Source: Theobroma cacao (lineage: Eukaryota; Streptophyta; Magnoliopsida; Malvales; Malvaceae). From it: a DNA stretch of 64,000 bases. Under the pieces are notes generated by a model, which made no database searches, had not been told where the DNA came from, and was given only the letters and a program-made list of their open reading frames with translations. The stretch covers positions 1,119,264-1,183,263 of the forward strand of contig NC_030855.1 in NCBI RefSeq assembly GCF_000208745.1. Direction: 5' to 3'. Within the stretch, counting starts at the first letter, position 1. Each line of letters begins with the position of its first letter. Below, piece after piece: positions 34,654 to 46,007 of this stretch. A program made the position numbers and the translations under genes.

Positions 34654-35722
34654 TGTAGAAGGAGAAAAATTATCAACCAATTACGTGTCGCCACATGGAT
34701 TTAATGATGTCATAATCACATAATTAATTATAAAATAATTAATTTATTGGTTGGATTATTTTAAAGACATATAGTTGAACCAATTGGTATATATTTATCC
34801 ATTGAGATAATTTAAAAATAATATTTAAATTGGACCAATCAAAAAATTAGTTATTGGTCATCTAATTTATCTCTAAATAAATTAAAATAATTTAGAGATA
34901 ATATTTATACTTTTGACCAATCAAAAATTAGTTATTGGTTATCCAATTTATCTCTAAATAAATCAAAATAATTTAGAGATAGTATTCCTATATTTGACCA
35001 ATCAAAATTTAATTATTGGTCATTTAATTTATCTCTAATAATTATATTAATTTAGAGATAAAATTGGATTGTTTAATTTATCTCTAAATAAATTGAGATA
35101 ATTTAAAAATAATACCTAACTTCGGCCAATCAAAATTCAAAGACTCAAGGTCCGGCCAATCAAAAGACTTTTAATGAGTCATCATAATTTATCTATAAAT
35201 AAATTAAAATAATTTAGAGATAATTTAAAGAGATTACATTCTCATCAAAGTTTCCCACCAAACATTATAAATAGGGGGCTCCTCCAAGCCATTTGATTCA
35301 TTTAGAGGCATTTGAAGATTCAGAAGCATTCGAAGATTGGGAGCATTCGAAGATTGAGAGCATTTCAGAGATCAACAAGAATAGAAGATTTCTGAAGTTA
35401 AGATCAAGCAACAACGAAGTTCGTGATCAAGATATCAAGCGAAGTTCGTGATCAAGATACTGTGTTCATGATCAAGATTAAGTCATCAAGACCCTTGAAG
35501 CGAAGATCAAGTGTTCGTAATCAAGATTAAGTCGTCAAGACCCTTGAAGCAAAGATCAAACAAATTCGCAATCAAGACTAAATCCAAGTTCGTGACTCTT
35601 GAAGACGAATTGAAGAAATTAATTAGAGGAATTTACAGAGGTCATCACTCACATCATCAAATATTTGTATTTGTTTCATAATTTTCAAATCAAGAAATTT
35701 CGACGAGAAATTTGTGTGTACA
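34654..35722 (+). mobile_element. Solo LTR of the Tat family
   Basis: 1,069 bp running from TGTAGAAGGAG to GTGTGTACA, the reverse complement of the LTRs at 16974 and 27590. It is flanked by the perfect duplication CAAGG (34649-34653 and 35723-35727). The paralogous copy at about 63366-63372 has a single CAAGG and no insert, so this is a true solo LTR left by recombination. Only about two of the 51-bp minisatellite units remain. Confidence 0.93.
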
Positions 35723-36224
35723 CAAGGATCTAAATTTTTCTTTAATTCAATGAAGAAAGAAAAAAAAAAAGAAATCTCACCCCCAAGAGCTGGTGAAGGA
35801 ATGCTGGAGCCTCCTTTAATACTTCATAAGCAGCCAAGGAGCCTTGAATGAAAACAATTAAAGAGACTCATAAATTTATAGCACTGTAGAAAAGTTCTTT
35901 TAAAGGCTTGAAGCAAGGAATGTCCTTGAAATGAAAAGAAAAGAACCAAATTAAAAGCAAGCAGTCATAAAGATGGATTCTAGACCTTAGTTTTGTATAA
36001 CCAACAAGGACAAGTAACAAATAGTGTCGTCTCATGAAATATGAGTTTAAAGGAATATATCAAGGCTTATGGTGCAAAAAGTGCATGTAAAATATTATTA
36101 ATTACTCTTATTTTGTTAATTAGTGTTCTAATTAATTAAGAACAATTACTAAAATGTTATTTTTTACATTTTAAAACAAAAAATTATTTTTATTTCAAAT
36201 GCAGTAATTGATAAATAGATAGAT
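35723..36224 (-). promoter_or_regulatory. DUF4220-type TATA box and leader exon 1, orphan copy M1 (continued)
   Basis: On the minus strand TATAAA at 35880-35875 precedes an exon-like block ending at 35781 with donor GGGG|GTGAGAT. It matches the block at 50186-50285 upstream of DUF4220 gene A. Sequence up to 36224 is shared with the 63.4-63.9 kb copy. Confidence 0.65.
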
Positions 36225-37170
36225 TGATGATTTAGGATACATTGAATGAAAATATTACTTTTAAAAATAACCTTACAAGTAATCTTTGCGGTGCATATCA
36301 TATGCATCCACGTGTAATTCTATTTTTCCTTGGAGCATCTTTACGAGTGCATATGCATCCACATCTAATGCTATTCTTCCTTCACGCAATTGTCTGTTAG
36401 ATTCTCAAGGGAGAAGACGAGCGTATTTCATCAACAAATTCAAAGAAGAAACAAGCAGGAGTGGGAAAATTTTATTACTTGGGAATTTCGTTATTTTTTC
36501 AAATTGTCAGAGGCCTTACAACTCTAAAAGTTACAATTTCCATACTAATTAGCTTGGTCCAAGACTCTTGTCTTGGACTTATGGTGGGCAATGGTAAATC
36601 AAGATCCTTTTGGAATGAAAAGTGGACTGATGACACTGGAAATGAAAGCCTATTGACTTTGTTCACAAGTGAATTAATGGAATTTTTAGAGAACGTTTGT
36701 AAGTCTCAAGTTTTCTAAATTTTTTTAAGTGAAAATAATTATGAGCTTTGTCAAAAGCTTTGGAGAGAATCCTAATATTTATTTTCACAACGAAAATTAT
36801 CTCGAAATAATTATTATTTTTTTAAGTTAGAAGAATCTCTCGGGGGTAATAAAAAATATATGATTCGATCATCTATTATTTTTTTTGTCAAAATAAGATA
36901 ATTTTATTAATATATAAAAATCGATACAATTACTAATATCCCAATTAAATAATTATAATGATATAGATAAATAAATGTGGTGTAGGAAATCGTGAAAAAT
37001 TGGCAGATTGCATCATGATGCATATTTGATTTCATCATACGAAAGCCAACCAATGATGGATTTTTAAAGAAATCATAGGTGAAAACTTTCTTGAAAATTT
37101 TGAGATCAGAAAATTTTCTAAAATTTCATCAAATTATTTTAAGTTTAGATTTCTTTCCAATATCAGGGGT
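36225..37170. repeat. Tandem host repeat, copy 1 of 2
   Basis: 36225-37170 and 37395 onward share the same order of landmarks: AAATATTACTTTTAAAAATA, GCATATGCATCCACATCTAA, a LINE scrap and the 60-bp foldback. They are about 1.1 kb apart. Copy 2 is split by the 37944-44125 insertion and resumes at 44126. The left half also occurs at 50.6 and 63.9 kb. Confidence 0.75.
36580..36720 (+). mobile_element. LINE scrap (post-RT linker)
   Basis: The frame MVGNGKSRSFWNEKWTDDTG matches the GNG-x-x-x-x-FW-x-x-x-W signature of plant LINEs just after the reverse transcriptase. A more eroded version lies at about 37741-37860 in the second tandem copy. Confidence 0.65.
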
Positions 37171-37394
37171 TTTCATTTACCCAAGAGATAAAAGTGTCAT
37201 TTGTTTATTTCAAGAGATAATTTTAAGGCAAGAAAATAAACTAGTTTCTTAAAATTCTAGGATAATGACAAAAAGTCAAAAAAATAATAATAAAGAATAG
37301 AATTGAGAAAAATAAAACAAAAATAGAATAGGTTAAAATCAAAGTCCTTTTCCACAAAATATTCAATGAATCCAATAATGGAGCTTCTTCAAGG

Positions 37395-37943
37395 AAATAA
37401 GAATAGGACATATTGAATGAAAATATTACTTTTAAAAATAACCTTACAAGTAATCTTAGCAGAGCATATACGTCCGCATATGTAATTCTATTTTTCCTTT
37501 GAGCATCTTTAGGAGTGCATATGCCGCCACATCTAATGCTATTCTTCCTTCAAGCAATTGTCTGTTAGATTCTCAGGGCATAGCATGGAAAACAAGGAAC
37601 CTATGTCATCAACAAATTCAAAGACGAAACAATTCATTAATGTACAAACAGGAGTGGGCAAATTAAAAATTAAAATAAACACATATTCATAAAGTATAAG
37701 ATAATCAAGAAAATACCGACATCCTAATAATTATGATAAGTGGATTCTTGACACTGTGAGAAGGAAAGAATGGCAGTGGAGCATTGAACTACAGAGACAA
37801 TTGCTTTGGTCACAAGTAAATCAATGGAATTTTCAGAAAACGTTGTAAATATCAAATTTTTTTAGTGAAAATAATTATGAGCCTTGCCAAAAGCTTTGGA
37901 GGGAATCCTAATAATTATTTTCATAAAGAAAATTATCTCTAAA
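37395..37943. repeat. Tandem host repeat, copy 2 (left piece)
   Basis: Matches 36240-36800 in order and content, including a foldback at 37865-37924, and is cut by the 6.2-kb insertion at CTAAA (37939-37943). The match resumes at 44126 and runs to about 44230. Confidence 0.75.
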
Positions 37944-40900
37944 TGTAATATCTCGTGCCTTCGTTTAATTATCAATAAGATCGTGTCGATAAAACGAAAG
38001 GTCACTTGCTGCAAATTTAAGTGTCGAAAAATAGTTACGGGTGAAACGAATATTTTAAAATAAAATAATATCAAAATGTCAATATTTTATTAATCACAAA
38101 AATTAGTCTGAAAGGAGAGTATAAGACTAATTTAAGTGAGCGAGAAGAGGTAAGGAAGAATTGTGGAGAAAAATGACGGTAATTGTACCGCGTGATTTTA
38201 TTAAATCGAGTTAACGTGGGTAAGTAAATATTTAAATATTATATTGACACCGCGTTGAAGTGTAACTTTAATATTTTGATTGTATACATGTGAAAGAAGA
38301 AAAAGAGAAGGAAATTAGAATTTTTAAACGTGTTGAAAGGATTAAATTTTAAAATATAAAAATTAAAAAGTTATGTAGTAAATAAAATGAAATTGAAGAT
38401 TTATATATAAATTTTAATATTTAAAAAATTAAAATAAATAAATAATAATAAAATAAATAATAAAATAATTGAGAAATGATGGATGAGGATAAAGAAAAGT
38501 CAAATAAGAGGTAAAGTGAGATAAAGTGGAGAAATAGAAAGAAAATAGTTGATAAGTACATTAACTTGTCCAATTTATCTTTATATGTGAAAAGTCAATA
38601 TCAAATAAATTATTATCTTTTTCCTTCTCACCATAATCGACACTTTAAGAAACAAAGAGTCAAAACCATTTTAAGGCAAGTGTGTTAAAAGGTGGGCCGG
38701 CCAAGTAAACAAAACTATGATAAAAGAAGTAGATAGAAAAAGGGGTGGGGGAACATTGACAAGAAACTTGTCATGTGTCGACCCCATCATGAAGCAACAT
38801 TAGGCAAGCCTTTCTTTTGTCTCTTTCATTTTATCATCAGCCAATTGAGAAGATAAAAAAAAGGGAGAAAGAGCCGATTGTGAGTGAAAGATGTGGGGGC
38901 CGGCCAGTGCATATAATGAAAGAAGAAATGAAACAAATAAAAAAAAGGATGATGGGACAAGAGATGTCCGGTTTTTCTCCCCCAAACGGCAGCACATGAA
39001 ATTAATATTTATTTGTCCTTTTTTCTTGCATCAGCCGGCCAATTAAAAAAAAATAAAAAGAGAGAGGAAGAGAGTGGTCTGGAGAGTTGGGACCCGAGAG
39101 ACAGAAGGAAAATCTGCCAAGCCGGGAACAAAAGGAAAGAAAAAGAGAGAAGGGAGTTCGGCCAGACCAGGAGAGAAAAGAGAAGGAAGAAAGGACAGAA
39201 AAAGAGAGATGGAAGTTCGGCCGCACCAAAGAAAGAAAAGAAAGAAAGAAAGGGAGGAAAAGAAAGAGAGAAAGCTGGACTTGTGGTGACCGGGTTTTGA
39301 TGAGAGAGAGACAGAGAGAGCTTGTGCTGTCCATCGATACTGGTTCATGAGAAGGCCGGCTGGAACAAGGAGGAAGATAAAGGGAAAGAGAAGAAAGGTG
39401 GAGACTTGGTCCACTCAGCCCAAATGAGAAGTACGAAAGTAAAGATAGTGTATTGTTGCGGTACGTCGGAGCAAGTAACGAGCAATCGGTAAATAGAAAT
39501 AGTGATGTAATGTCTCATTATTGTAAGGTGCGCAGGAAATGTTTATTTTAAAATTTTTGTAATTATATATATATATATACATAAGTATGATTTATTTTAC
39601 ATGTAAAAATTATGAAAAATATGAATTGATAGAATTTTAAGAAATTTTGTGATTGTTATGATTTTAAAAGTGTTTTGAGTATATAGAATAAATTATACAT
39701 AAAGTGTTCTAAATCAAAAAATAAGCTCTTCAAGATGATTTATATCTAAAAAATGTGTCTTATTATTTGTGTGGTGTGTATTTATAGAATTTATTACATA
39801 TTTATCATGCTATTTTAGTATAAAAATATCATGCAAATATTTACAATGAAAATCTTATGAAAAGAGGGTTTTAGTATGATACGGTGATCAATATTTTGAG
39901 AATAATTTAAAATAATTTTTTGAAAATCAAATTTGAATTTTTAAAATGTTTTTGTTTAATCGAGAGATTCGATAGTAGATCGGATATCACATCGGTTAAG
40001 TGTGATTCTCGTGCACGAATGAGCTCTAGTTAGTGAACTTTCGGATTGTCAACGGATGAATAGGCGTGGCGGGGGTCACAACCTGTGATGTTTGTGTGCG
40101 TGACTAGGCCACCAGTGATAAGTGGTTGCGACCATTTGATATCTTCGATGTTGGTCAACATCGTTGAGACTGTCATGGCAATGTGGGTATCTGGTAGAAG
40201 TGATGCTCCCGGATGTTATTACGTGGTAGCGGGATCACGAGTTTATTTCTATTCCCTACTTGAGAGTGGCATCTTTGAGTTTTCAAACTCATATTTCTTT
40301 ATATGGTGAAAACGAAATTAAACGGTTTTTCCGCAACTTTCTTATTTTTACGGTGAAATGAATTTTAACTTCTCGAATACGAGGCGATTTGTGATTTACA
40401 TGTAAATTTAAATAACATTCAATTTTATAGGAGCTTGTCCGAATTTATTAATTTGATTTGAGTAAAATGTCAATTGATTTCGACGGTGATATTCTTTTAT
40501 GTACAATTGTTTTAAATCAATATTTCAAATGATTGTCTTGAAAAAGGTTATTGATTTGTTTTTGAGTGGAAACTTTTATCTGCTTTGATTGATTTACCAC
40601 TTGAAATGATTCCAATGCATAAGAAATTCTCACTTTTTCATACAAGGCACAAACTACCGTTCGAAATAAATAGTTTTTATAATCTTACATTTTAATATTC
40701 AAAATTATCTGTTGTTTACTTGTTTCCCATCTACGTCTTATTCATGGAACCGATGATTACTGAATCTGTGACACTCACACCTCTCTTTTTCCCTTTTTGC
40801 AGATAGGGATCGGCATAGCGTGTAATCATCGGCGCGTATGGTTCACTGTGGATAGGTAAAGGCATCTCATAGCATTTTTTCTCGAGTCGTTTCGTTGTTA

Positions 40901-43900
40901 AAGGTCGAGTTGTAGTACTTTGGTATTATTATGTAAATAAATATTAGTTTTGATATAAATTGTCAAACCCTGTTCTATAAAATAATTATGACGTCATTTA
41001 CATGCTCAATCGAATATTTGCATATTTAGGAATTTCGAGAAATCGTTAAAAGACGATATTGCTCCTAACAGTACTATTAAGTCGATTAAATCTCGAATTA
41101 GTTCAAATAAGAGTTTTAAGCTAAAATTAAGAGTTTCACGTTCTAGGGATGACTCAAAATGGTAATTCAGAGTTCGATGATCAATTTGGAGTCAAACCAA
41201 AATTTTCACTATCTAGGGGCAAAATGGTCATTTGTCACTTGGGGACAAAATGAGAATTTTAAGAAAAGATTTTTTTTTGGCCCCATTTAACTTATTGGAG
41301 TATGATTTGAGTATTAGAGTATAATTTGAGGGTTTGGCAGTGAAAAAGTTTAATTCCGGTGATTTTTAGAGTGTAGGGGCAAAATCGTAATTTTTTCACC
41401 GACAGACAAAATTTGAGATTTTGAGAGAAATTAGATCACATTTGACAAATTGGAGAATAGTATGAGTATAAGGGATGAAAAATATATCAATGGGTAATTT
41501 TTCAATTTTTGAAGTAAATGTAATTTTTGACTTTTGCGGGAGTAAAAGTGTAAATTTTAAAAATTACTCCACCAAGACTTTGGATGAGTCTGAGAATTTT
41601 ATCTAAGCTATGGATATATGGGACAAGTGTATGGTGAAAATTTGGAAACAAATGGATGGCTAGAATTTAAGAAATTAATAAAACAAAAAAAATGAATAAA
41701 ATAATATTATCTTATTTTAGCCTTTAAAAAGGTCAAAATTTTCAGAATCTCATCTTCTTCAAGCCGTCCAAACCAGGAGGGAAAAGGGGGAAAAGAAATA
41801 AGAACCCTAGCTGAAAATTTTGGGGAAAATCAAGAGAAATCAAGAAATTAAGCATTAAAAAGGTAAATTTCATTGATTTTCCTTGTGATATTCACTACCC
41901 ATGCATTTTTTTCTCATTTTCATGCAAAATTAGAAAGTGGGTATGGACACCCATGCTGGCCAAACCTCCATAGATGAGTTTTGAGCTTGAGTTTTAGTTG
42001 ATTTTAATTGAATTAAGTAATTTTAGTTAGGTTATATTGAAATATAACAAAAATAAGTTAGAGAAATAACTTTCTCCCATTGAAACCCATTATGCCGAAT
42101 TTTTTAGGGGAATATTGGCTGCTGATCTTGATGTTTTATTTGAGGAATTATGATGAATAATGATGAATTATGAGCCTAGAAAAATAATGAGAATTTTCGG
42201 AGAAAAAATATGAATTTTTACCCACTAGGGGTATTTTCGTAATTTGCTATCGAGACTGATAATTTGCATCACACTAAGGGACATTAAGTCAATTTGGGTG
42301 CAATTGAGGTATAGAAACTGAAAAAAATTAATTTGGAGTTTAAACAGACGCATATATCGATTTATCGGGTAAAAGATTGAAATAGGCTAACATCACGTTT
42401 AGGTAAAATTTAGACATTTTGCACTTCATATCATGCATTAGTAGCATAAAATTAGTTTATTTTGGTTTAGTACCAAAGTAGTAAACCTCTTAATTGTGCA
42501 ATTTGTCAAGGTGGCGAATCCTCTTGTAAGGGCAAAGAAATCGCACCCGAGAAGTAATAGTTGGAGTACTCGAATTTAGTTTTCGAAAACTGTGAGTAAA
42601 CTTATTATCGTCTTAATTATCTAGAGTAGTTTTATACAATTGTGTGATTTTATGAAAAATGGGTTTAAATGGTAAATTGCTATGTTTTAGAAGAAATTGT
42701 GATTTTATAAAATGATTTTATAAATTTTCTAAAAAATCGAATACTATTTTTGAAAATAGAGTAATTGGAGACTGCCTACTTGTGTTGTAAAATTATGATT
42801 TGAATTAAATGGCTTGTGATAAATTGGCATGATTGGCTGAATTTATACTTGTGTTGAAAAATATGAACTGTCTGTTTTGCCTTGATAAATTGGTTAGTAA
42901 TGTAATTGCCATACTATGCCATTGAGATTTGATCAATTGGTGGATTATAGATTAGCTATTGCAGTGGTGGGGGGTTCCGTGGACCAGCCTATTAGAGGGG
43001 CACGGTAAACTCCTTTATATTCTCACCTCGGTCGTAGAGGCGCGTAAGGTATCTCCTGAGGTGGACTTTTTGAGTGTACTTTACGTTAACCACCACGTGA
43101 GAGTGAGACTCAGCCAACGCCAAGGAACGGTTGTGATGTTCAACGAAAAATGTGTTTTATGCGAAATATGAATTTTTAACAGCCTTGGTGGTCTCAGTGG
43201 GATACCTTGACGAAGGTACCCGCGAGAATGATTTTGGCAGGAGTCAAGTTTTGTGAGATATATAAGCCATGTTGATTAATTAAGTAAACTGAATATTCAT
43301 GTTATGAAATATATATTGGAAAAGAATATTTTAATTCGTCTCCATTTACTCGTCTTTAGATAGTTTAGATGGTGTCTGTTTACTCACTGAGATTTTATAA
43401 TCTCACCACCCTCAATTCCCCACATTTTAGTCTTGGGATAGCCGGTAGATAGCCGATTGCATCAAGGAATTCAGTTAGCCTTGCATCGACAAAATTGTAG
43501 GTTCACAGACTCGCATCTTATTGGTTAATTGGAGGCCCACGTGTCATTGTAAAAGTAATTTTATACTTTAGTTATTTGATTGAAAGTATGTATGAACATA
43601 TTTAGCTTTTACACCATGTTTTTGGTGGGTTTTGGTGTTTTCGAAAAAAAATAACGAAAATGCCCCCATGAGTTAGAAAATAATATTTTATTGTTTTGAT
43701 TTGAAAAAGACTTATGATTTCTTGAAATGCGAGATTTAATAACTGTCGCTCACTGGGGAGATGCATAAGCTGATACTAAGTCTTGCGGGGTTTCGATCGG
43801 TATTCGGGGTAATAAGTGCCTATCGAGACGTCGCGGAGGTTGTCACGGGCCCGATGGAGAGTTCCGGGTCGTGACATAAATGAAAATTTGAGATTTTTTT

Positions 43901-44125
43901 TGAACTCAATGTATTTAATCGTGATGTTATGACTTAAAGATCAAAATTGAATTACTATGCTTATTGTTGAATTTATGTTATAAATATATATGGTTTAAGT
44001 ATTAATACGGTTTAGTAAAAGTGTACAATGAGTTATTGAGCAATTTCATTAAGGCTTGCTCGGGGACTTGAGGGGATCTCTCAGAGGTCTCGGATGTCGA
44101 TAGCGACCAAAGAAGGGTCATTACA
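37944..44125. mobile_element. 6.2-kb non-coding insertion with TG...CA ends and CTAAA target duplication
   Basis: It begins TGTAATATCTCG and ends GGTCATTACA, flanked by CTAAA on both sides (37939-37943, 44126-44130). The copies of the host repeat at 15775-15800 and 62395-62420 run uninterrupted through the same point. TG...CA ends and a 5-bp duplication point to an LTR-retrotransposon relative, but no gag or pol frame exists and I could not find a pair of direct LTRs. The interior has two leader-like modules (one around 38900-40860, one around 41720-43560), each with promoter-like and pyrimidine-tract/AG motifs, and a GA-rich tract at 39050-39300. An end-like GGGTCGTGACA at 43866-43876 suggests a compound or nested structure. 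Confidence 0.6.
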
Positions 44126-44130
44126 CTAAA

Positions 44131-45039
44131 AACTTATAATAATATAGATAAATAAGAATAAATGTGAGAAACAAATTTGTGAATAATTTGCAAAATGCAT
44201 CATGATGCATTTTTGTTTTAAGATTATATATATAAAATAAATTATTTTGTAACATAAATTTAGAATTTGATGGTATATTTCATCAGTGGTTAGGTTGAAG
44301 AGTAATTAAGACTGTAATTGTGTCTAAAAAAATTAAAAAAAAAAAGAGGGAGGAAGATTGATACGTAGCAACTACTTCATATAGAAACTTAAAACTATAT
44401 ATGAGGGCTTTGGCATATCCCTTACAGGTTCAGCCACCCTCTAGGGTTAGGATTATAGCCCCAGCTCTTTCATATCCCTATATATATATAATATATATAT
44501 ACTAATATAATATATATATATATATTAATATATATATATATTAAAACTAAAAAAGAAAACTCGAGTGCTTTATTGAATGATTTTGAATATTTAGTTTTCT
44601 ATGGTTTGCAAAACAAATATTTATCATACATTTTTGTCAAGGAAAGAAGAATTATGGTGTATGAAATGGTAAATTAAAATAATTTTTTTAAAAAAATAAA
44701 ATAAAATTGTGCTCAAATTACAAAATCTAAAATCAAATACTTTATTTTGAATATAAGAATGTGCTGAAATTACAATGAAATACACTGGTAAACTAAAATA
44801 AGCTTCAGGACTCTGATTCGGTAGAGTGGGTTGCTTGCCCATCTGGAGGAAAGTCAAGAGGACTAGAAGTTTTATGCGACCCGAATTTTTTGTGACAATT
44901 CTGTCGTGGTTGGCGAAGCTGTCTTAACACACGCGTAGTATGGACAGCATTGTAAGGCATTTCTTTTTTTTGAAAAATGATGTTATGAGCCTCAAACACC
45001 AATATGTCATTCCAAATCTCTTGCTTGTTGTAATAGATT
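44131..45039. other. Intergenic; TA microsatellite at 44478-44545
   Basis: Resumes the host repeat to about 44230, then AT-rich DNA with a (TA)n tract. The frames near 44624-45110 resemble nothing known. Confidence 0.5.
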
Positions 45040-45850
45040 TTCCATGGCATATTAATATGGTTCGGGTATTGAAAAGTTGTACATTTATATGATCCATAAC
45101 ACCTCAGCACTGTAAAGCGTTAATTGTATTGTTGCAGGAGACGTAAATACCTGATGCAAGTGATAGAGTTTTGGTGCTCTTATATGTTGCTTTGAGTGGT
45201 GGTTGGTGGTTGGTGATTGCTCTTATATTGTGATTGCCAATTTCCTTGTACGGGGATTCTCACAGGTCTTATTTAGATATTAGGAGGTAATTGCTTTATG
45301 GTTGATTTTGTTCATAAGCTTATATTGGCGGAAGGTGTTTTAGGGGGTTTTTGTTTTGCTTTGATTTTATCTATGAGGCTGTGTGTGCGATGGGATTGTA
45401 CTTGGGCAGGTGGCGAAATGGTGTAGTTGTTGCATTTTTTTAGTGGGGATCTGGGTGAGACAATGGGGCGATATAGTGACTGAGTTTATTTGGTTTTGTT
45501 GAGGTGAGGTTTCTTCCAAAAGTTACGGCTGTGTCGTGGTTCTCCTTATATGATTACAGTGGTGTTGTGAGTTTTTTGCAAGGGATATAATTTGATAGAT
45601 TTTCTTGGCGGCAGGGGAGCATATCTGATTCTACGTTGTCTTTAGGATACGTTCACTCGGCAGGATTTGGATGTTTACTGACTAGGTTGGATTCTTGGTG
45701 TTGTTTTTGATGGCTAGGGCTATGGAAATTGCTGTTATAAGGACTATGGTGTTCGTATCAGGTGTTTTCCTCCTTGTCTTGAACAGTTCCTCTCATATGA
45801 ACTGTCTCTTTTCATTACTTGGCTTTATGCAAAGTTGACAAATAATCTGA
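45040..45850. repeat. Conserved 3' flank of DUF4220 unit A
   Basis: About 0.8 kb, GC-richer than the neighbourhood, conserved with 54385-55190 at the same place behind gene B. It has no open frame. The style (GT-rich + strand, GGATTTGGATGTTTACTG, GCTTTATGCAAAGTT) is reminiscent of a plant LINE 3' untranslated region, but this is not proved. Confidence 0.6.
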
Positions 45851-46007
45851 CTTGAGTAAACAATAAATAAATATTAAAACTAAAAATCAAAAACTCAAAT
45901 TTTTTTATTGAATAATTTTGAAAATATAAACCATTGAATATCTAATAGAAATGTGCTTAAATTACAAGATCCAAAATGAAATACTTGACCTAAATATATG
46001 AATGTGC

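Noticed and set aside
39000..39420. Several overlapping frames of 70-123 codons on both strands
   Set aside because: Low-complexity GA-rich DNA opens all frames; composition is Lys/Arg/Glu or Ser/Phe/Leu runs with no domain.
43866..43876. LTR end GGGTCGTGACA with following TAAAT as the right border of an element
   Set aside because: No matching left border with TAAAT before TG could be paired. CTAAA at 44126 pairs exactly with the left side, so the outer border was preferred.
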